A DNA stretch of 64,000 bases from Mycolicibacterium poriferae (GTDB lineage Bacteria > Actinomycetota > Actinomycetes > Mycobacteriales > Mycobacteriaceae): assembly GCF_010728325.1 (NCBI RefSeq), contig NZ_AP022570.1:5518001-5582000 (forward strand), in the 5' to 3' direction. Under the pieces are notes generated by a model that was given only the letters and a program-made list of their open reading frames with translations, did no database searches and was not told the DNA's origin. Made by a program: the position numbers and the translations under genes. Shown here in pieces: positions 18,891 through 26,705 of the stretch. Each line of letters opens with the position of its first letter. The first letter of the stretch is position 1.

Positions 18891-19945
18891 GGTGACCTCG
18901 GCCTGATGATCAAGCGCTCGGCGATGAACCCGCGCAGATAGTCGGCGAGGCTGTCGGGCAGCTTGCCGGGCTGGAAGTAGGTGTCGAGGAGTACCTCGGC
19001 CAGGCTGGCGGGGGGCAGACCGTAGAGGTTGATGTTGAACCCGGGGCCGTTGCCCACGACCTCGCCCAGCGCGGTGGCGTAGGGCGGTAGCCGCCGCAAC
19101 GCCTCCCCGATGTGTTCACGGCGTTCCAGCAGGTTGTCCATGACCAGGTTGAGGTTCTCCAACGCGGGTCCGAACTCCTGGCGGTTGTCGGCGACGAACC
19201 CCGAAAGCTGTTCGGACACATCGTCGATACCCGCGATCAACCGGCTCAATGCCTGACGGCGTTCGTCGAGCGCGGCGAAGAGCATGTTGCCGTCGACGAT
19301 CAGCTGATTGACCTGACCGGCCCGCTGGGCCAGTGTCTCCGATACCCGCTGGGCGTGCCCGAGCAGCTGATCGAGGGCCGCATCGCGCTTGTTGAGGCTG
19401 CGGGACAGGTCGGCGACGCCGTCGAGCGCGCTGCGCAGCTGCGGCGTCGCATCTCGCAGCGAAGCGGTCAACGTCTGCAACGCCTGCTCGAACCTCGGCT
19501 TGTCCAGCTCGCCGGCGGTCTGCCCCAGGTCCTGCAACGCGGTGTTGAGCGTGTAGGGGGTGGTGGTGCGCCCCAACGGGATCGAGGTGACCGAGCCGGC
19601 CCCCTTGGGGGTGACAGCAAGAGACTTCTCGCCGAGGACCGTGTCGGTCTTGATCGCCACCAGGGACTGGTCGCCGACCCGGACATCCCGGGACACGGTG
19701 AAGGTGACCTTGGCGCTGTCTCCGGCCAGCTCGACGCCGGTCACCCTGCCGACGTTGATTCCCGAGACGTTGACGTCGTTGCCGGGCGAGATGCCGCCGG
19801 CGTCGCTGAAGAACGCCTCGTAGTTCTTGCCCTGCGGCATGAACGGCAGACCGCTGTAGCCGAAGGACACCAGCACCAGGCAGGTGACCAGCACGATGCC
19901 GAATATCCCGGTGCGGAGCGGGTTCGCGCCGTCGGTCTTAGCCAT
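18887..19945 (-). CDS. mce4C: Mce4C substrate-binding protein of the sterol importer
   Basis: 352 residues, with an N-terminal transmembrane segment (about 12-30, GIFGIVLVTCLVLVSFGYSG) and an Mce domain (about 38-115, DAGGISPGNDVNVSGINVGR). A helical second half follows with little Pro-rich tail, unlike Mce4D and Mce4F. The start overlaps the end of mce4B by 8 bases. One subunit of the Mce4 sterol channel. Confidence 0.93.
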   Translation of the reverse strand: MAKTDGANPLRTGIFGIVLVTCLVLVSFGYSGLPFMPQGKNYEAFFSDAGGISPGNDVNVSGINVGRVTGVELAGDSAKVTFTVSRDVRVGDQSLVAIKTDTVLGEKSLAVTPKGAGSVTSIPLGRTTTPYTLNTALQDLGQTAGELDKPRFEQALQTLTASLRDATPQLRSALDGVADLSRSLNKRDAALDQLLGHAQRVSETLAQRAGQVNQLIVDGNMLFAALDERRQALSRLIAGIDDVSEQLSGFVADNRQEFGPALENLNLVMDNLLERREHIGEALRRLPPYATALGEVVGNGPGFNINLYGLPPASLAEVLLDTYFQPGKLPDSLADYLRGFIAERLIIRPRSP

Positions 19946-20981
19946 TTTCGGAACACCTCCCCTTCGACGGGTCCGGCGGACCGCCGAACGGGATCAGGAT
20001 GTCGCTGCCCGCGGGTCCGTTGATCTTCATCCGGATCGAGCAGTAATAGATGTTGAAGAACGCACCATAGGCGCCCAACGCGTTGAGCCGCAGGTAATTC
20101 TCGGCCAGCGGTTCGATCACCTTGTTGATGTCGGCCTTGCGCTCGTCCATGCGCTGCGCCAGCGGCCGGGCATTCTCGATGACACCCTGGATCGGTCGGC
20201 GGGACTGCTCGAGCATCTCGGTCAGGTCGGTCTCCGCGGTGGCCAGCGGGCCGATCGCGCCGGCGATCGGATCGCGTCCCTCGGCCAGACCGGTGAGCAG
20301 CTGCTGCAGCTGGTCGACGCTGGCGTCGAACTCGGCGCCCTTCTCGTCCACAGTGCCCAGCACGGTGTTGAGATTGGTGATGACGTCGCCGATCAGCTGG
20401 TCGCGGGCCGCCAGGTCCTGGGTGAAGGCGCTGGTCGACGCCAGCATGTTGGACAACGCGCCGCCCTGGCCCTGCAGCAGTTCGATCACCGCGCTGCTGA
20501 TCTCGTTGATCTTCTTGCCTTCCAGCCCTTTCAGGACGGGGCGCAGGCCGCCGAGCAGCGCGTCGAGATCCAGCGCGGGTGCGGTGTTGTCCTTCGGAAT
20601 CGTGGCGCCGGGTGCGAGCTTCACCAGATCGCCGGGCCCCGAGGTGATCTCCAGGTACCGGTCGCCGACCAGGTTCTCGTACCGCACCACCGCCCGGGTC
20701 GAGGTGTAGAGCTGGTAGCGGTCGGCGACGGTGAATGCCACGTCGACAGTGTTGTCCTCGTTGAGCGTCACGCCGTCGACGGTGCCCACCGGGACACCCG
20801 CGATCCGCACATCCTCACCGGATTTCAGCCGCGACGCATCGGTGAACGTCGCGTGATAACCCTTGTCGGAACCGAAGCGGAACTCACCGAAGACCACCAC
20901 CAGCGACGTGGCCACCACCAGCATGACCACGGTGAACACCGAGACGTTGATCAGCGTGCGATCGGCTCTCATCCTGCTCAT
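19938..20981 (-). CDS. mce4B: Mce4B substrate-binding protein of the sterol importer
   Basis: 347 residues, with an N-terminal transmembrane segment (VFTVVMLVVATSLVVVFGEF, about residues 15-34) and an Mce domain (about 40-120, SGEDVRIAGVPVGTVDGV). The ATG at 20981 shares its A with the stop of a 21-codon mini-ORF (TGATG), and AGGG lies seven bases before it. The mini-ORF separates mce4A from mce4B. The C-terminus contains two Cys (YYCSIR and GRCSENG), as in other MceB proteins. Confidence 0.93.
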   Translation of the reverse strand: MSRMRADRTLINVSVFTVVMLVVATSLVVVFGEFRFGSDKGYHATFTDASRLKSGEDVRIAGVPVGTVDGVTLNEDNTVDVAFTVADRYQLYTSTRAVVRYENLVGDRYLEITSGPGDLVKLAPGATIPKDNTAPALDLDALLGGLRPVLKGLEGKKINEISSAVIELLQGQGGALSNMLASTSAFTQDLAARDQLIGDVITNLNTVLGTVDEKGAEFDASVDQLQQLLTGLAEGRDPIAGAIGPLATAETDLTEMLEQSRRPIQGVIENARPLAQRMDERKADINKVIEPLAENYLRLNALGAYGAFFNIYYCSIRMKINGPAGSDILIPFGGPPDPSKGRCSENG

Positions 20982-21046
20982 CAGTGCCCTCGCTTCTTCA
21001 GCGTCGACTCTTCGCGCAAGCGCTCATCGTGGCGCAGGATGCTCAT
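20981..21046 (-). CDS. 21-residue linker mini-ORF between mce4A and mce4B
   Basis: ATG at 21046 shares its A with the mce4A stop (TGATG), and its TGA shares a base with the mce4B ATG (TGATG). The peptide starts MSILRHDERLREE and ends LKKRGH. It contains the string GATGAGCGCTTGCGCGAAGA, also present in both mini-ORFs between yrbE4A and yrbE4B. Whether a stable peptide is made is unknown. The arrangement suggests a translation-coupling or ribosome-reloading spacer. Confidence 0.5.
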   Translation of the reverse strand: MSILRHDERLREESTLKKRGH

Positions 21047-22248
21047 CAGTAGTCATCCCGCTCTGCGTACGCGCCGTTGAACAGGAACTGCAGCGTCGAC
21101 GGCGCGTCGAACTGCAATTCGGTGTTCGGCTGGAAGGGAACGTAGGCGTTGTCGGTCACCAGGAACGGGGTGCGGTAGTAGGAACCGCCGTACTGCACTC
21201 CGGGCACGTTGGGCAGGCCGCGGCAGTTCGGTCCGCCCGAGGCGTTCACGATCGGCAGGCTCTCCGGGTACGTGTACGAGGGAGCGCCCGGGATGAAGCT
21301 CGACGACACGAACAGGCCCGGCCGGATACCGCCGATGATGGGCGCGAACGTCTCGATCGCCCTGGCGGTGCCGTCGACCATGCAACCGATCACCGGCGAG
21401 TACTCGCTGGCGACGTCCAGCGGAGCCCGCAGCCGTTGGATCGCGGCGATGTAGTCGTCGGCGGCCGGCTCCAGGGTGGCCGTACCGTTGTTCGCCAGCC
21501 CGGTTGCCGCCAGCAGAGTCGCGTTGAGGTTGTCCTGCTCGTCGACCACCGTCTGAGCGATGGACGGGGCGTTGTCCAGAATGCGCGCGAGGTCGGGGCC
21601 GGCGTCGGCGTAGATGTTCGCGACTCCGGCGGTGCGACGCAGATCCTCCTGCAGCGCCGGAAGTTTCGGGTTGAACCGGCCCAGGTAGGTGTTCAGCCCG
21701 GCCATCGTGGCACCCAGGTCGTCGCCGTTACCGCGCAACCCTTCGGCCAGAGCGGACAGCGTCGCGTTCAGGTTGATGGGGTCGATCTTGCTGAGCGTGT
21801 CGGTCAACGTCTGAAACAGCGTGTTGACTTCCAGCTGGACGTCCTTGGCCTGGACCTCGGCGCCGGGCCGCAGCGATTTTCCCGAGGGGTCCTGCGGTGC
21901 GAGGAACTCGACGGCCTTGGCGCCGAAGATCGTGGTTCCCGCGATCCGCACCGGCGCGTTCGCCGGAACGTACTGCATCTCTGCGCTGCGGATCGCCAGC
22001 GTCAGTTTGGCCATGTCGCCGGCGTAGTCGATGGACTCGACCTCGCCGATCTGTACGCCCCGGTACTTGACCTTGGCTTTGGTCTCCATGACCAGCCCGG
22101 CCCGCGGCGAGAGCACCGTGACCTTGTCGGTCGGCGTGAAAGCGGCGGTGTAGGAGAGGTAGGTGAACACGACCGCGGCGAGCACGACCGCGGCCAGGAT
22201 GGCCGCAGCGATACGGACGTGGCTGCGCTTGGCGTCACCGTCTGCCAT
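21046..22248 (-). CDS. mce4A: Mce4A substrate-binding protein of the sterol importer
   Basis: 400 residues, the same length as M. tuberculosis Mce4A to my memory. It has an N-terminal transmembrane segment (about 13-33, AAILAAVVLAAVVFTYLSY), an Mce domain (about 42-125, VKYRGVQIGEVESIDYAG) and a helical and C-terminal domain with NCRGLPNVPG and PNTELQFDAPST. It is the first Mce subunit of the operon, 11 bases after yrbE4B. Mce4A is required for cholesterol uptake in related species. Confidence 0.95.
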   Translation of the reverse strand: MADGDAKRSHVRIAAAILAAVVLAAVVFTYLSYTAAFTPTDKVTVLSPRAGLVMETKAKVKYRGVQIGEVESIDYAGDMAKLTLAIRSAEMQYVPANAPVRIAGTTIFGAKAVEFLAPQDPSGKSLRPGAEVQAKDVQLEVNTLFQTLTDTLSKIDPINLNATLSALAEGLRGNGDDLGATMAGLNTYLGRFNPKLPALQEDLRRTAGVANIYADAGPDLARILDNAPSIAQTVVDEQDNLNATLLAATGLANNGTATLEPAADDYIAAIQRLRAPLDVASEYSPVIGCMVDGTARAIETFAPIIGGIRPGLFVSSSFIPGAPSYTYPESLPIVNASGGPNCRGLPNVPGVQYGGSYYRTPFLVTDNAYVPFQPNTELQFDAPSTLQFLFNGAYAERDDY

Positions 22249-22259
22249 GAATCACCGAC

Positions 22260-23102
22260 CTAACCCGACAGATTGAAGTTGCCGGACGCGCCGTAGACGG
22301 CGAGTGAGATCAGCAGGACGATGGTCACGACAGCGATCAGCGAGGTCCGCACCGCCTGGCCCACCGCGATGCCGACGCCGACCGGCCCGCCGGAGGCGTT
22401 GTAGCCGTAGTAGGTGTGGATCAGCATGACCGCCACGGCCATGACGATGGCCTGCAGGAAGGACCACAGCAGGTCGCTGGGTATCAGGAACGTGTTGAAG
22501 TAATGGTCGTAGAGACCCGCGGACTGTCCGTTGATGTAGACGGTGGTGAACCGGGCGGCGAAGAACGCCGCCAGCACCGACAGCGCGTACAGCGGCACGA
22601 TCGCGATGAGGCCGGCGATCAAGCGGGTGGACACCAGATATGACACCGCATGCACCGCCATCGATTCCACGGCATCGATCTCCTCGGCGACACGCATCGC
22701 GCCCAGCTGCGCCGTGGCGCCCGCGCCGATGGTGGCGGCCAGCGCGATGCCGGCGATCACCGGAGCCACGATGCGCACGTTCAGGAAAGCCGACAGGAAG
22801 CCGGTGAGCGCCTCGATACCGATGTTGCCCAGCGACGAATACCCCTGCACCGCGATGACGCCGCCGGACGCCAGCGTCATGAACGCCGCCACGCCGACGG
22901 TGCCGCCGATCATCACCAGAGCCCCGGTGCCCATGGACATCTCGGCGATCAGCCGGATGGTCTCCTTGCGATACCGGGTGATCGCGTTGGGCACGTAGCG
23001 GAAGGTCTCGCCGTAGAACAGGGCCTGCTCACCCACGGTGTCGACAGCCCTCGGTACGCCGCGGAACATGCGGCGGAAGCGCAGGGTGGCGTCGTAACTC
23101 AT
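22260..23102 (-). CDS. yrbE4B: YrbE4B permease of the sterol importer
   Basis: 280 residues, MlaE-type permease with about five to six membrane segments. The YrbE signature region is IGAGATAQLGAMRVAEEIDAVE (partly shown), where the EExDA motif contacts the MceG ATPase. The start at 23102 is chosen because its ATG shares a base with the stop of a 10-residue mini-ORF (TGATG). The open frame upstream is only that mini-ORF read through in another phase. It pairs with YrbE4A in the membrane. Confidence 0.95.
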   Translation of the reverse strand: MSYDATLRFRRMFRGVPRAVDTVGEQALFYGETFRYVPNAITRYRKETIRLIAEMSMGTGALVMIGGTVGVAAFMTLASGGVIAVQGYSSLGNIGIEALTGFLSAFLNVRIVAPVIAGIALAATIGAGATAQLGAMRVAEEIDAVESMAVHAVSYLVSTRLIAGLIAIVPLYALSVLAAFFAARFTTVYINGQSAGLYDHYFNTFLIPSDLLWSFLQAIVMAVAVMLIHTYYGYNASGGPVGVGIAVGQAVRTSLIAVVTIVLLISLAVYGASGNFNLSG

Positions 23103-23134
23103 CAGATTTGTCTCTTCTTCGCGCAAGCGCTCAT
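23102..23134 (-). CDS. 10-residue linker mini-ORF, second copy
   Basis: MSACAKKRQI, coupled on both sides by TGATG: to the preceding 10-residue mini-ORF at 23134 and to the yrbE4B start at 23102. Its first 24 bases repeat those of the neighbouring copy exactly. GAAGAAGAGA inside it could serve as the ribosome site for yrbE4B. Confidence 0.5.
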   Translation of the reverse strand: MSACAKKRQI

Positions 23135-23166
23135 CAGGCCACTCTCTTCTTCGCGCAAGCGCTCAT
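23134..23166 (-). CDS. 10-residue linker mini-ORF, first copy
   Basis: MSACAKKRVA. Its ATG shares a base with the yrbE4A stop (TGATG), and its TGA shares a base with the next mini-ORF. Together with 23102-23134 it forms a tandem duplication with a 32-base period between yrbE4A and yrbE4B. It is in an unusual place for a gene and is more likely a coupling element than a functional peptide. Confidence 0.5.
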   Translation of the reverse strand: MSACAKKRVA

Positions 23167-23927
23167 CAGGCCAGCACCCTTACTCCCACCGCCGTCATGA
23201 TCACGTTGATCACGAACAGACAGATGAAGGCGTAGACGACCGTTTCGTTGACCGCGTTGCCGACGCCCTTCGGGCCGCCCTGCACCGTCAACCCCCGATA
23301 GCAGCCCACCAGCCCGGCGACGACGCCGAACAGCAGCGCCTTGATCTCGGCGAGAATGAGCTCGGGAAGTCCGGTCAACACGGTCAGTCCGTTGATGAAG
23401 GAGCCCGGGTTCACCCCCTGCAGGAACACCGAGAACACGTAGCCGCCGGACAACCCGATCAGGCAGACCAGGCCGTTGAGCAGTAGGGCCACGAACGTGG
23501 AGGCCAGCACGCGCGGCACCACGAGGCGCTGGATCGGGTCGATGCCCAGCACCCGCATCGCGTCGATCTCCTCGCGGATCGTGCGGGCGCCGAGGTCCGC
23601 GCAGATCGCCGTGGCACCCGCACCGGCCACCACGAGCACCGTCACGACCGGACCCAGCTGGGTGATGGTGCCGAACGCGGTGCCGGCACCGGACAGGTCC
23701 GCCGCACCGATCTCGCGCAGCAGGATGTTGAGCGTGAAGGCGACCAGCACCGTGAACGGGATCGCGACCAGCAGCGTCGGCAGCAGCGAGACGCGGGCGA
23801 TCATCCACGTCTGGTCGAGGAACTCCCGGAACTGGAACGGCCGGCGGAACGTCTTGACGAACGTGTCCAAGGACATTTCGACGAACCCACCCACGGCCCG
23901 CGCAGGCGCCGCAAGTTGTTCGATCAC
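23166..23927 (-). CDS. yrbE4A: YrbE4A permease of the sterol importer
   Basis: 253 residues, GTG start (23927) preceded by GAGCCGAGG. MlaE-type integral membrane protein with five to six membrane segments. The YrbE motif TIREEIDAMRVLGIDPIQRL (about residues 115-134) carries the EExDA segment for ATPase contact. It is the first gene of the mce4 operon. Two KstR boxes lie within 225 bases upstream, so expression is probably repressed by KstR and induced by cholesterol intermediates. Confidence 0.96.
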   Translation of the reverse strand: MIEQLAAPARAVGGFVEMSLDTFVKTFRRPFQFREFLDQTWMIARVSLLPTLLVAIPFTVLVAFTLNILLREIGAADLSGAGTAFGTITQLGPVVTVLVVAGAGATAICADLGARTIREEIDAMRVLGIDPIQRLVVPRVLASTFVALLLNGLVCLIGLSGGYVFSVFLQGVNPGSFINGLTVLTGLPELILAEIKALLFGVVAGLVGCYRGLTVQGGPKGVGNAVNETVVYAFICLFVINVIMTAVGVRVLA

Positions 23928-24049
23928 CTCGGCTCCGTTCTCCCAGCGGGCTCAGGCACATACTGTGGCGAATAGTTCGACATCGGTCGCCGTAGCCCTG
24001 GACCCACCCTGGTGTAAGCGCTCCACTTAGTGAGCCGGATCATACTAAC

Positions 24050-24063
24050 TAGAACGTGTTCGC
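24050..24063. promoter_or_regulatory. KstR box of the mce4 operon, proximal
   Basis: TAGAACGTGTTCGC fits the KstR core AACnnGTT but lacks the final A of the full palindrome. It is 123 bases upstream of the yrbE4A start. With the perfect copy at 24138 it gives the mce4 promoter two boxes. Confidence 0.75.
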
Positions 24064-24137
24064 ACTGTCAAAGTTCGGTAAAACCGCCGGAATCGTTACA
24101 TTTTCCCAGCTCAAGGCGCAGCGGAACCACAGCTGCC

Positions 24138-24151
24138 TAGAACGTGTTCTA
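24138..24151. promoter_or_regulatory. KstR box of the mce4 operon, distal
   Basis: TAGAACGTGTTCTA is a perfect KstR palindrome between the hsd4A stop and the mce4 operon. Both neighbouring genes run on the minus strand, so the box can only control mce4 (or read-through from hsd4A). Confidence 0.85.
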
Positions 24152-24181
24152 ATGGGCGAGCTCGGTCCGTCATGAAGACCG

Positions 24182-25129
24182 TCAGTCTCGATCTCCGAGC
24201 CCCATAGCGGCCGAGAAACTCCGCTCCGGATCCCTGTCAGCAAAGTAGCTCCGCAACTCGTCGGACAACTGTGCCGGTTCCCAGATCTCTCCGTCGGCGC
24301 TGAACTGCCGCTCCGCGGTCGGAGCAGCAATGAGCGTCACCGTCGGACCATAGACGATGAACAGCTGTCCGTTGACCGCTTCGGAGGCCGGAGATGCCAG
24401 GAATCGGACCAGGTTGACCACATGTTCGGGCGACAACGGGTCGACGGCGCCGTCGGACAGTTCGGGCGCATCGCCGAACACCCCGGCCGTCATCGCCGTG
24501 CGGGCCCGAGGCGCGATCGCGTTGGCGCGCACGCCGAACCGCTCCAGTGCGCGCGCCGCCGACAGCGTCAGCGCGGTGATCCCCGCCTTGGCGGCGCCGT
24601 AGTTCGGCTGCCCGACCGGGCCCGACAGGCCGGCCTCGGAGGAAGTGTTGATGATGCGGCCGTACACCCGGCCGTCACCCGCCTTGGCTTTCGCCCGCCA
24701 GTACGTCGCCGCGTTGCGGGTGAGCAGAAAATGCCCGCGCAGGTGCACCGCGATGACCGCGTCCCATTCCTCGTCGGTCATGTTGAACAGGATCCGGTCG
24801 CGGGTGATGCCGGCGTTGTTGACGACGATGCCCAGCCCGCCCAGGCCGTCGGCCGTCTCGACCAGCTCGTCGGCGGTGGTGCGCTGGCTGATGTCGCCGG
24901 CGACGGCGACGCCCTTGGACCCGACGGCAGCGATCTCGTCCATCACGTCGGACTTGTCCAGGGCCGGGGCGATGTCGTTGACGACGACGGTGGCGCCGGC
25001 CCTGGCCAGGCCGATGGCTTCGGCACGGCCGAGACCTGCCGCGGCGCCGGTGACGACCGCGACGCGACCGGACAGATCGGTGTCGGAGGGAGAGCCAGCA
25101 GACTCGGGCGAAGACTGGGGAGAAGACAA
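24182..25129 (-). CDS. hsd4A: Hsd4A: 17-beta-hydroxysteroid / side-chain 3-hydroxyacyl-CoA dehydrogenase
   Basis: 315 residues. SDR domain: TGAAAGLGRAEA (about residues 27-38), NNAG (about 104-107) and YGAAKAG with the catalytic Tyr/Lys near 171-175. A C-terminal extension of about 90 residues follows, beginning SPEHVVNLVRFLASPASEAVNG, as in the 17-beta-HSD type IV family. Mycobacterial Hsd4A oxidises the 3-hydroxyacyl-CoA of the sterol side chain and 17-hydroxysteroids. It forms a divergent pair with fadE26 around a KstR box and is followed by the mce4 operon. Confidence 0.93.
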   Translation of the reverse strand: MSSPQSSPESAGSPSDTDLSGRVAVVTGAAAGLGRAEAIGLARAGATVVVNDIAPALDKSDVMDEIAAVGSKGVAVAGDISQRTTADELVETADGLGGLGIVVNNAGITRDRILFNMTDEEWDAVIAVHLRGHFLLTRNAATYWRAKAKAGDGRVYGRIINTSSEAGLSGPVGQPNYGAAKAGITALTLSAARALERFGVRANAIAPRARTAMTAGVFGDAPELSDGAVDPLSPEHVVNLVRFLASPASEAVNGQLFIVYGPTVTLIAAPTAERQFSADGEIWEPAQLSDELRSYFADRDPERSFSAAMGLGDRD

Positions 25130-25142
25130 AGTACGAATACCT

Positions 25143-25334
25143 CTAGTCGTGACGGATCAGGGCGGCGCGCGGACACTCGGCGATGGCCTGCTCGGCCACC
25201 GCCTCCTCCCCCGGCGGCACGGGATCGGACTTCACCACGGCGTAGTCCTCGTCGTCGAGGTCGAACAGGTCGGGGGCTATTCCGACGCACACCGCGTTAC
25301 CTTCGCAGCGGTCACGATCCACTTCCACTCGCAT
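25143..25334 (-). CDS. fdxD: 3Fe-4S ferredoxin
   Basis: 63 residues. Cys10 and Cys16 (in CEGNAVC) and Cys54 (in AECPRAA) give three cluster ligands, with no fourth Cys, so a 3Fe-4S cluster is expected. AGGAGG lies just before the ATG at 25334, which fixes this start inside a much longer antisense frame. Such ferredoxins donate electrons to P450s, and here a natural partner is CYP142 or CYP125. The KstR box at 25412 probably controls fdxD and hsd4A together. Confidence 0.93.
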   Translation of the reverse strand: MRVEVDRDRCEGNAVCVGIAPDLFDLDDEDYAVVKSDPVPPGEEAVAEQAIAECPRAALIRHD

Positions 25335-25411
25335 GAGAACCTCCTGTCGGTCCGGGCTGTTGGTCCGATGCCGTCGGGCAACCAGTGTGACACCACCCTG
25401 GACCCCAACAC

Positions 25412-25425
25412 TAGAACGTGTTACA
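25412..25425. promoter_or_regulatory. KstR box, fdxD-hsd4A / fadE26 divergent promoter
   Basis: TAGAACGTGTTACA fits the KstR consensus with one arm mismatch. It lies between the fdxD start (25334, minus) and the fadE26 start (25506, plus), so it can serve both operons. Confidence 0.8.
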
Positions 25426-25505
25426 ACCGGGGTAGCCCTGAGGTGCCACCAGGCATCCGAGAATGACATCTTTACCAAGGCTCGCAGACAAGTGAGGACG
25501 ACGCG

Positions 25506-26687
25506 ATGCGGATCGGCTACACGCCTGAACAGGAAGAGCTGCGCCGCGAACTGCGGGCGTACTTCACCAAGCTCATGACCCCGGAGCGGGCCGAGGCCTT
25601 GGCGGCCAGCGACGGCGAGATGGGCCGCGGCAACGTCTACCGCGAGACGGTGGCGCAGATGGGCAAGGACGGCTGGCTGACGCTGTCGTGGCCCGAGGAG
25701 TTCGGCGGGCAGGCGCGTCCCCCGATGGACGGGCTGATCTTCAACGACGAAGCCGCGATCGCCAACGTGCCGGTACCGTTCCTCACCATCAACAGCGTCG
25801 CGCCGACGATCATGCACTTCGGCTCCGACGAGCAGAAGCGTTTCTTTCTGCCCAAGATCGCCGCCGGCGAGCTGCACTTCTCCATCGGCTACTCCGAGCC
25901 CGGTGCGGGCACCGACCTGGCGTCGCTGCGGACCACCGCGGTGCGCGACGGGGACGACTACGTCATCAACGGTCAGAAGATGTGGACGTCGCTGATCGCC
26001 TACGCCGACTATGTGTGGCTGGCCGCGCGCACCAACCCGGAGGCCAAGAAGCACCGCGGCATCTCGATGCTGATCGTGCCCACCACCGCCGAGGGCTTCT
26101 CGTGGACACCGGTGCACACCATGGCCGGTGTCGATACCAGCGCCACCTACTACCAGGATGTGCGCGTGCCGGTGACCAGCCTGGTCGGTGAGGAGAACGC
26201 CGGCTGGAAACTGGTGACCAATCAGCTCAACCACGAACGCGTCGCACTGGTGTCGGCCCAACCGATCTTCGTCGCGCTCGGCGGTGTGCGCGAGTGGGCG
26301 CAGAACACCAAGGACGTGCACGGCAAACGCCTGATCGACGCGGAGTGGGTGCAGCTCAACCTGGCCCGGGTGCATGCCAAGGCGGAGGTGCTCAAGCTGA
26401 TCAACTGGGAGCTGGCCTCGGCCACCGATTCCGCTCCGTCGCCGGCTGATGCGTCGGCGGCCAAGGTGTACGGCACCGAACTGGCCACCGAGGCGTACCG
26501 GCTGCTCATGGAGGTGCTCGGCTCCGCGGCGACGCTGCGCACCGATTCGGCGGGTGCGTTGCTGCGCGGCCGGATCGAACGGATGCACCGTTCCTGCCTC
26601 ATCCTGACCTTCGGCGGTGGGACCAACGAGATCCAGCGCGACATCATCGGCATGGTCGCCCTCGGGCTGCCCCGGGTGAACCGGTAG
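25506..26687 (+). CDS. fadE26: Acyl-CoA dehydrogenase FadE26 (ChsE4 subunit)
   Basis: 393 residues. The ACAD fold starts MRIGYTPEQEELRRELRAYF. The FAD/substrate segment is HFSIGYSEPGAGTDLASLRT (about residues 121-140), and the C-terminal FGGGTNEIQRDIIG segment lies near 372. FadE26 and FadE27 form an alpha2beta2 enzyme that dehydrogenates steroid side-chain CoA esters, with FAD binding split between subunits. The ATG is preceded by GAGGACG. The fadE27 gene follows after 18 bases. Confidence 0.95.
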   Translation: MRIGYTPEQEELRRELRAYFTKLMTPERAEALAASDGEMGRGNVYRETVAQMGKDGWLTLSWPEEFGGQARPPMDGLIFNDEAAIANVPVPFLTINSVAPTIMHFGSDEQKRFFLPKIAAGELHFSIGYSEPGAGTDLASLRTTAVRDGDDYVINGQKMWTSLIAYADYVWLAARTNPEAKKHRGISMLIVPTTAEGFSWTPVHTMAGVDTSATYYQDVRVPVTSLVGEENAGWKLVTNQLNHERVALVSAQPIFVALGGVREWAQNTKDVHGKRLIDAEWVQLNLARVHAKAEVLKLINWELASATDSAPSPADASAAKVYGTELATEAYRLLMEVLGSAATLRTDSAGALLRGRIERMHRSCLILTFGGGTNEIQRDIIGMVALGLPRVNR

Positions 26688-26705
26688 GAAAGGGCTGACA
26701 CCACC

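Noticed and set aside
23134..23961. Long minus-strand frame in yrbE4A that ends in GLMSACAKKRVA.
   Set aside because: It is an alternative phase of yrbE4A; only the last 10 codons, as a coupled mini-ORF, are considered.
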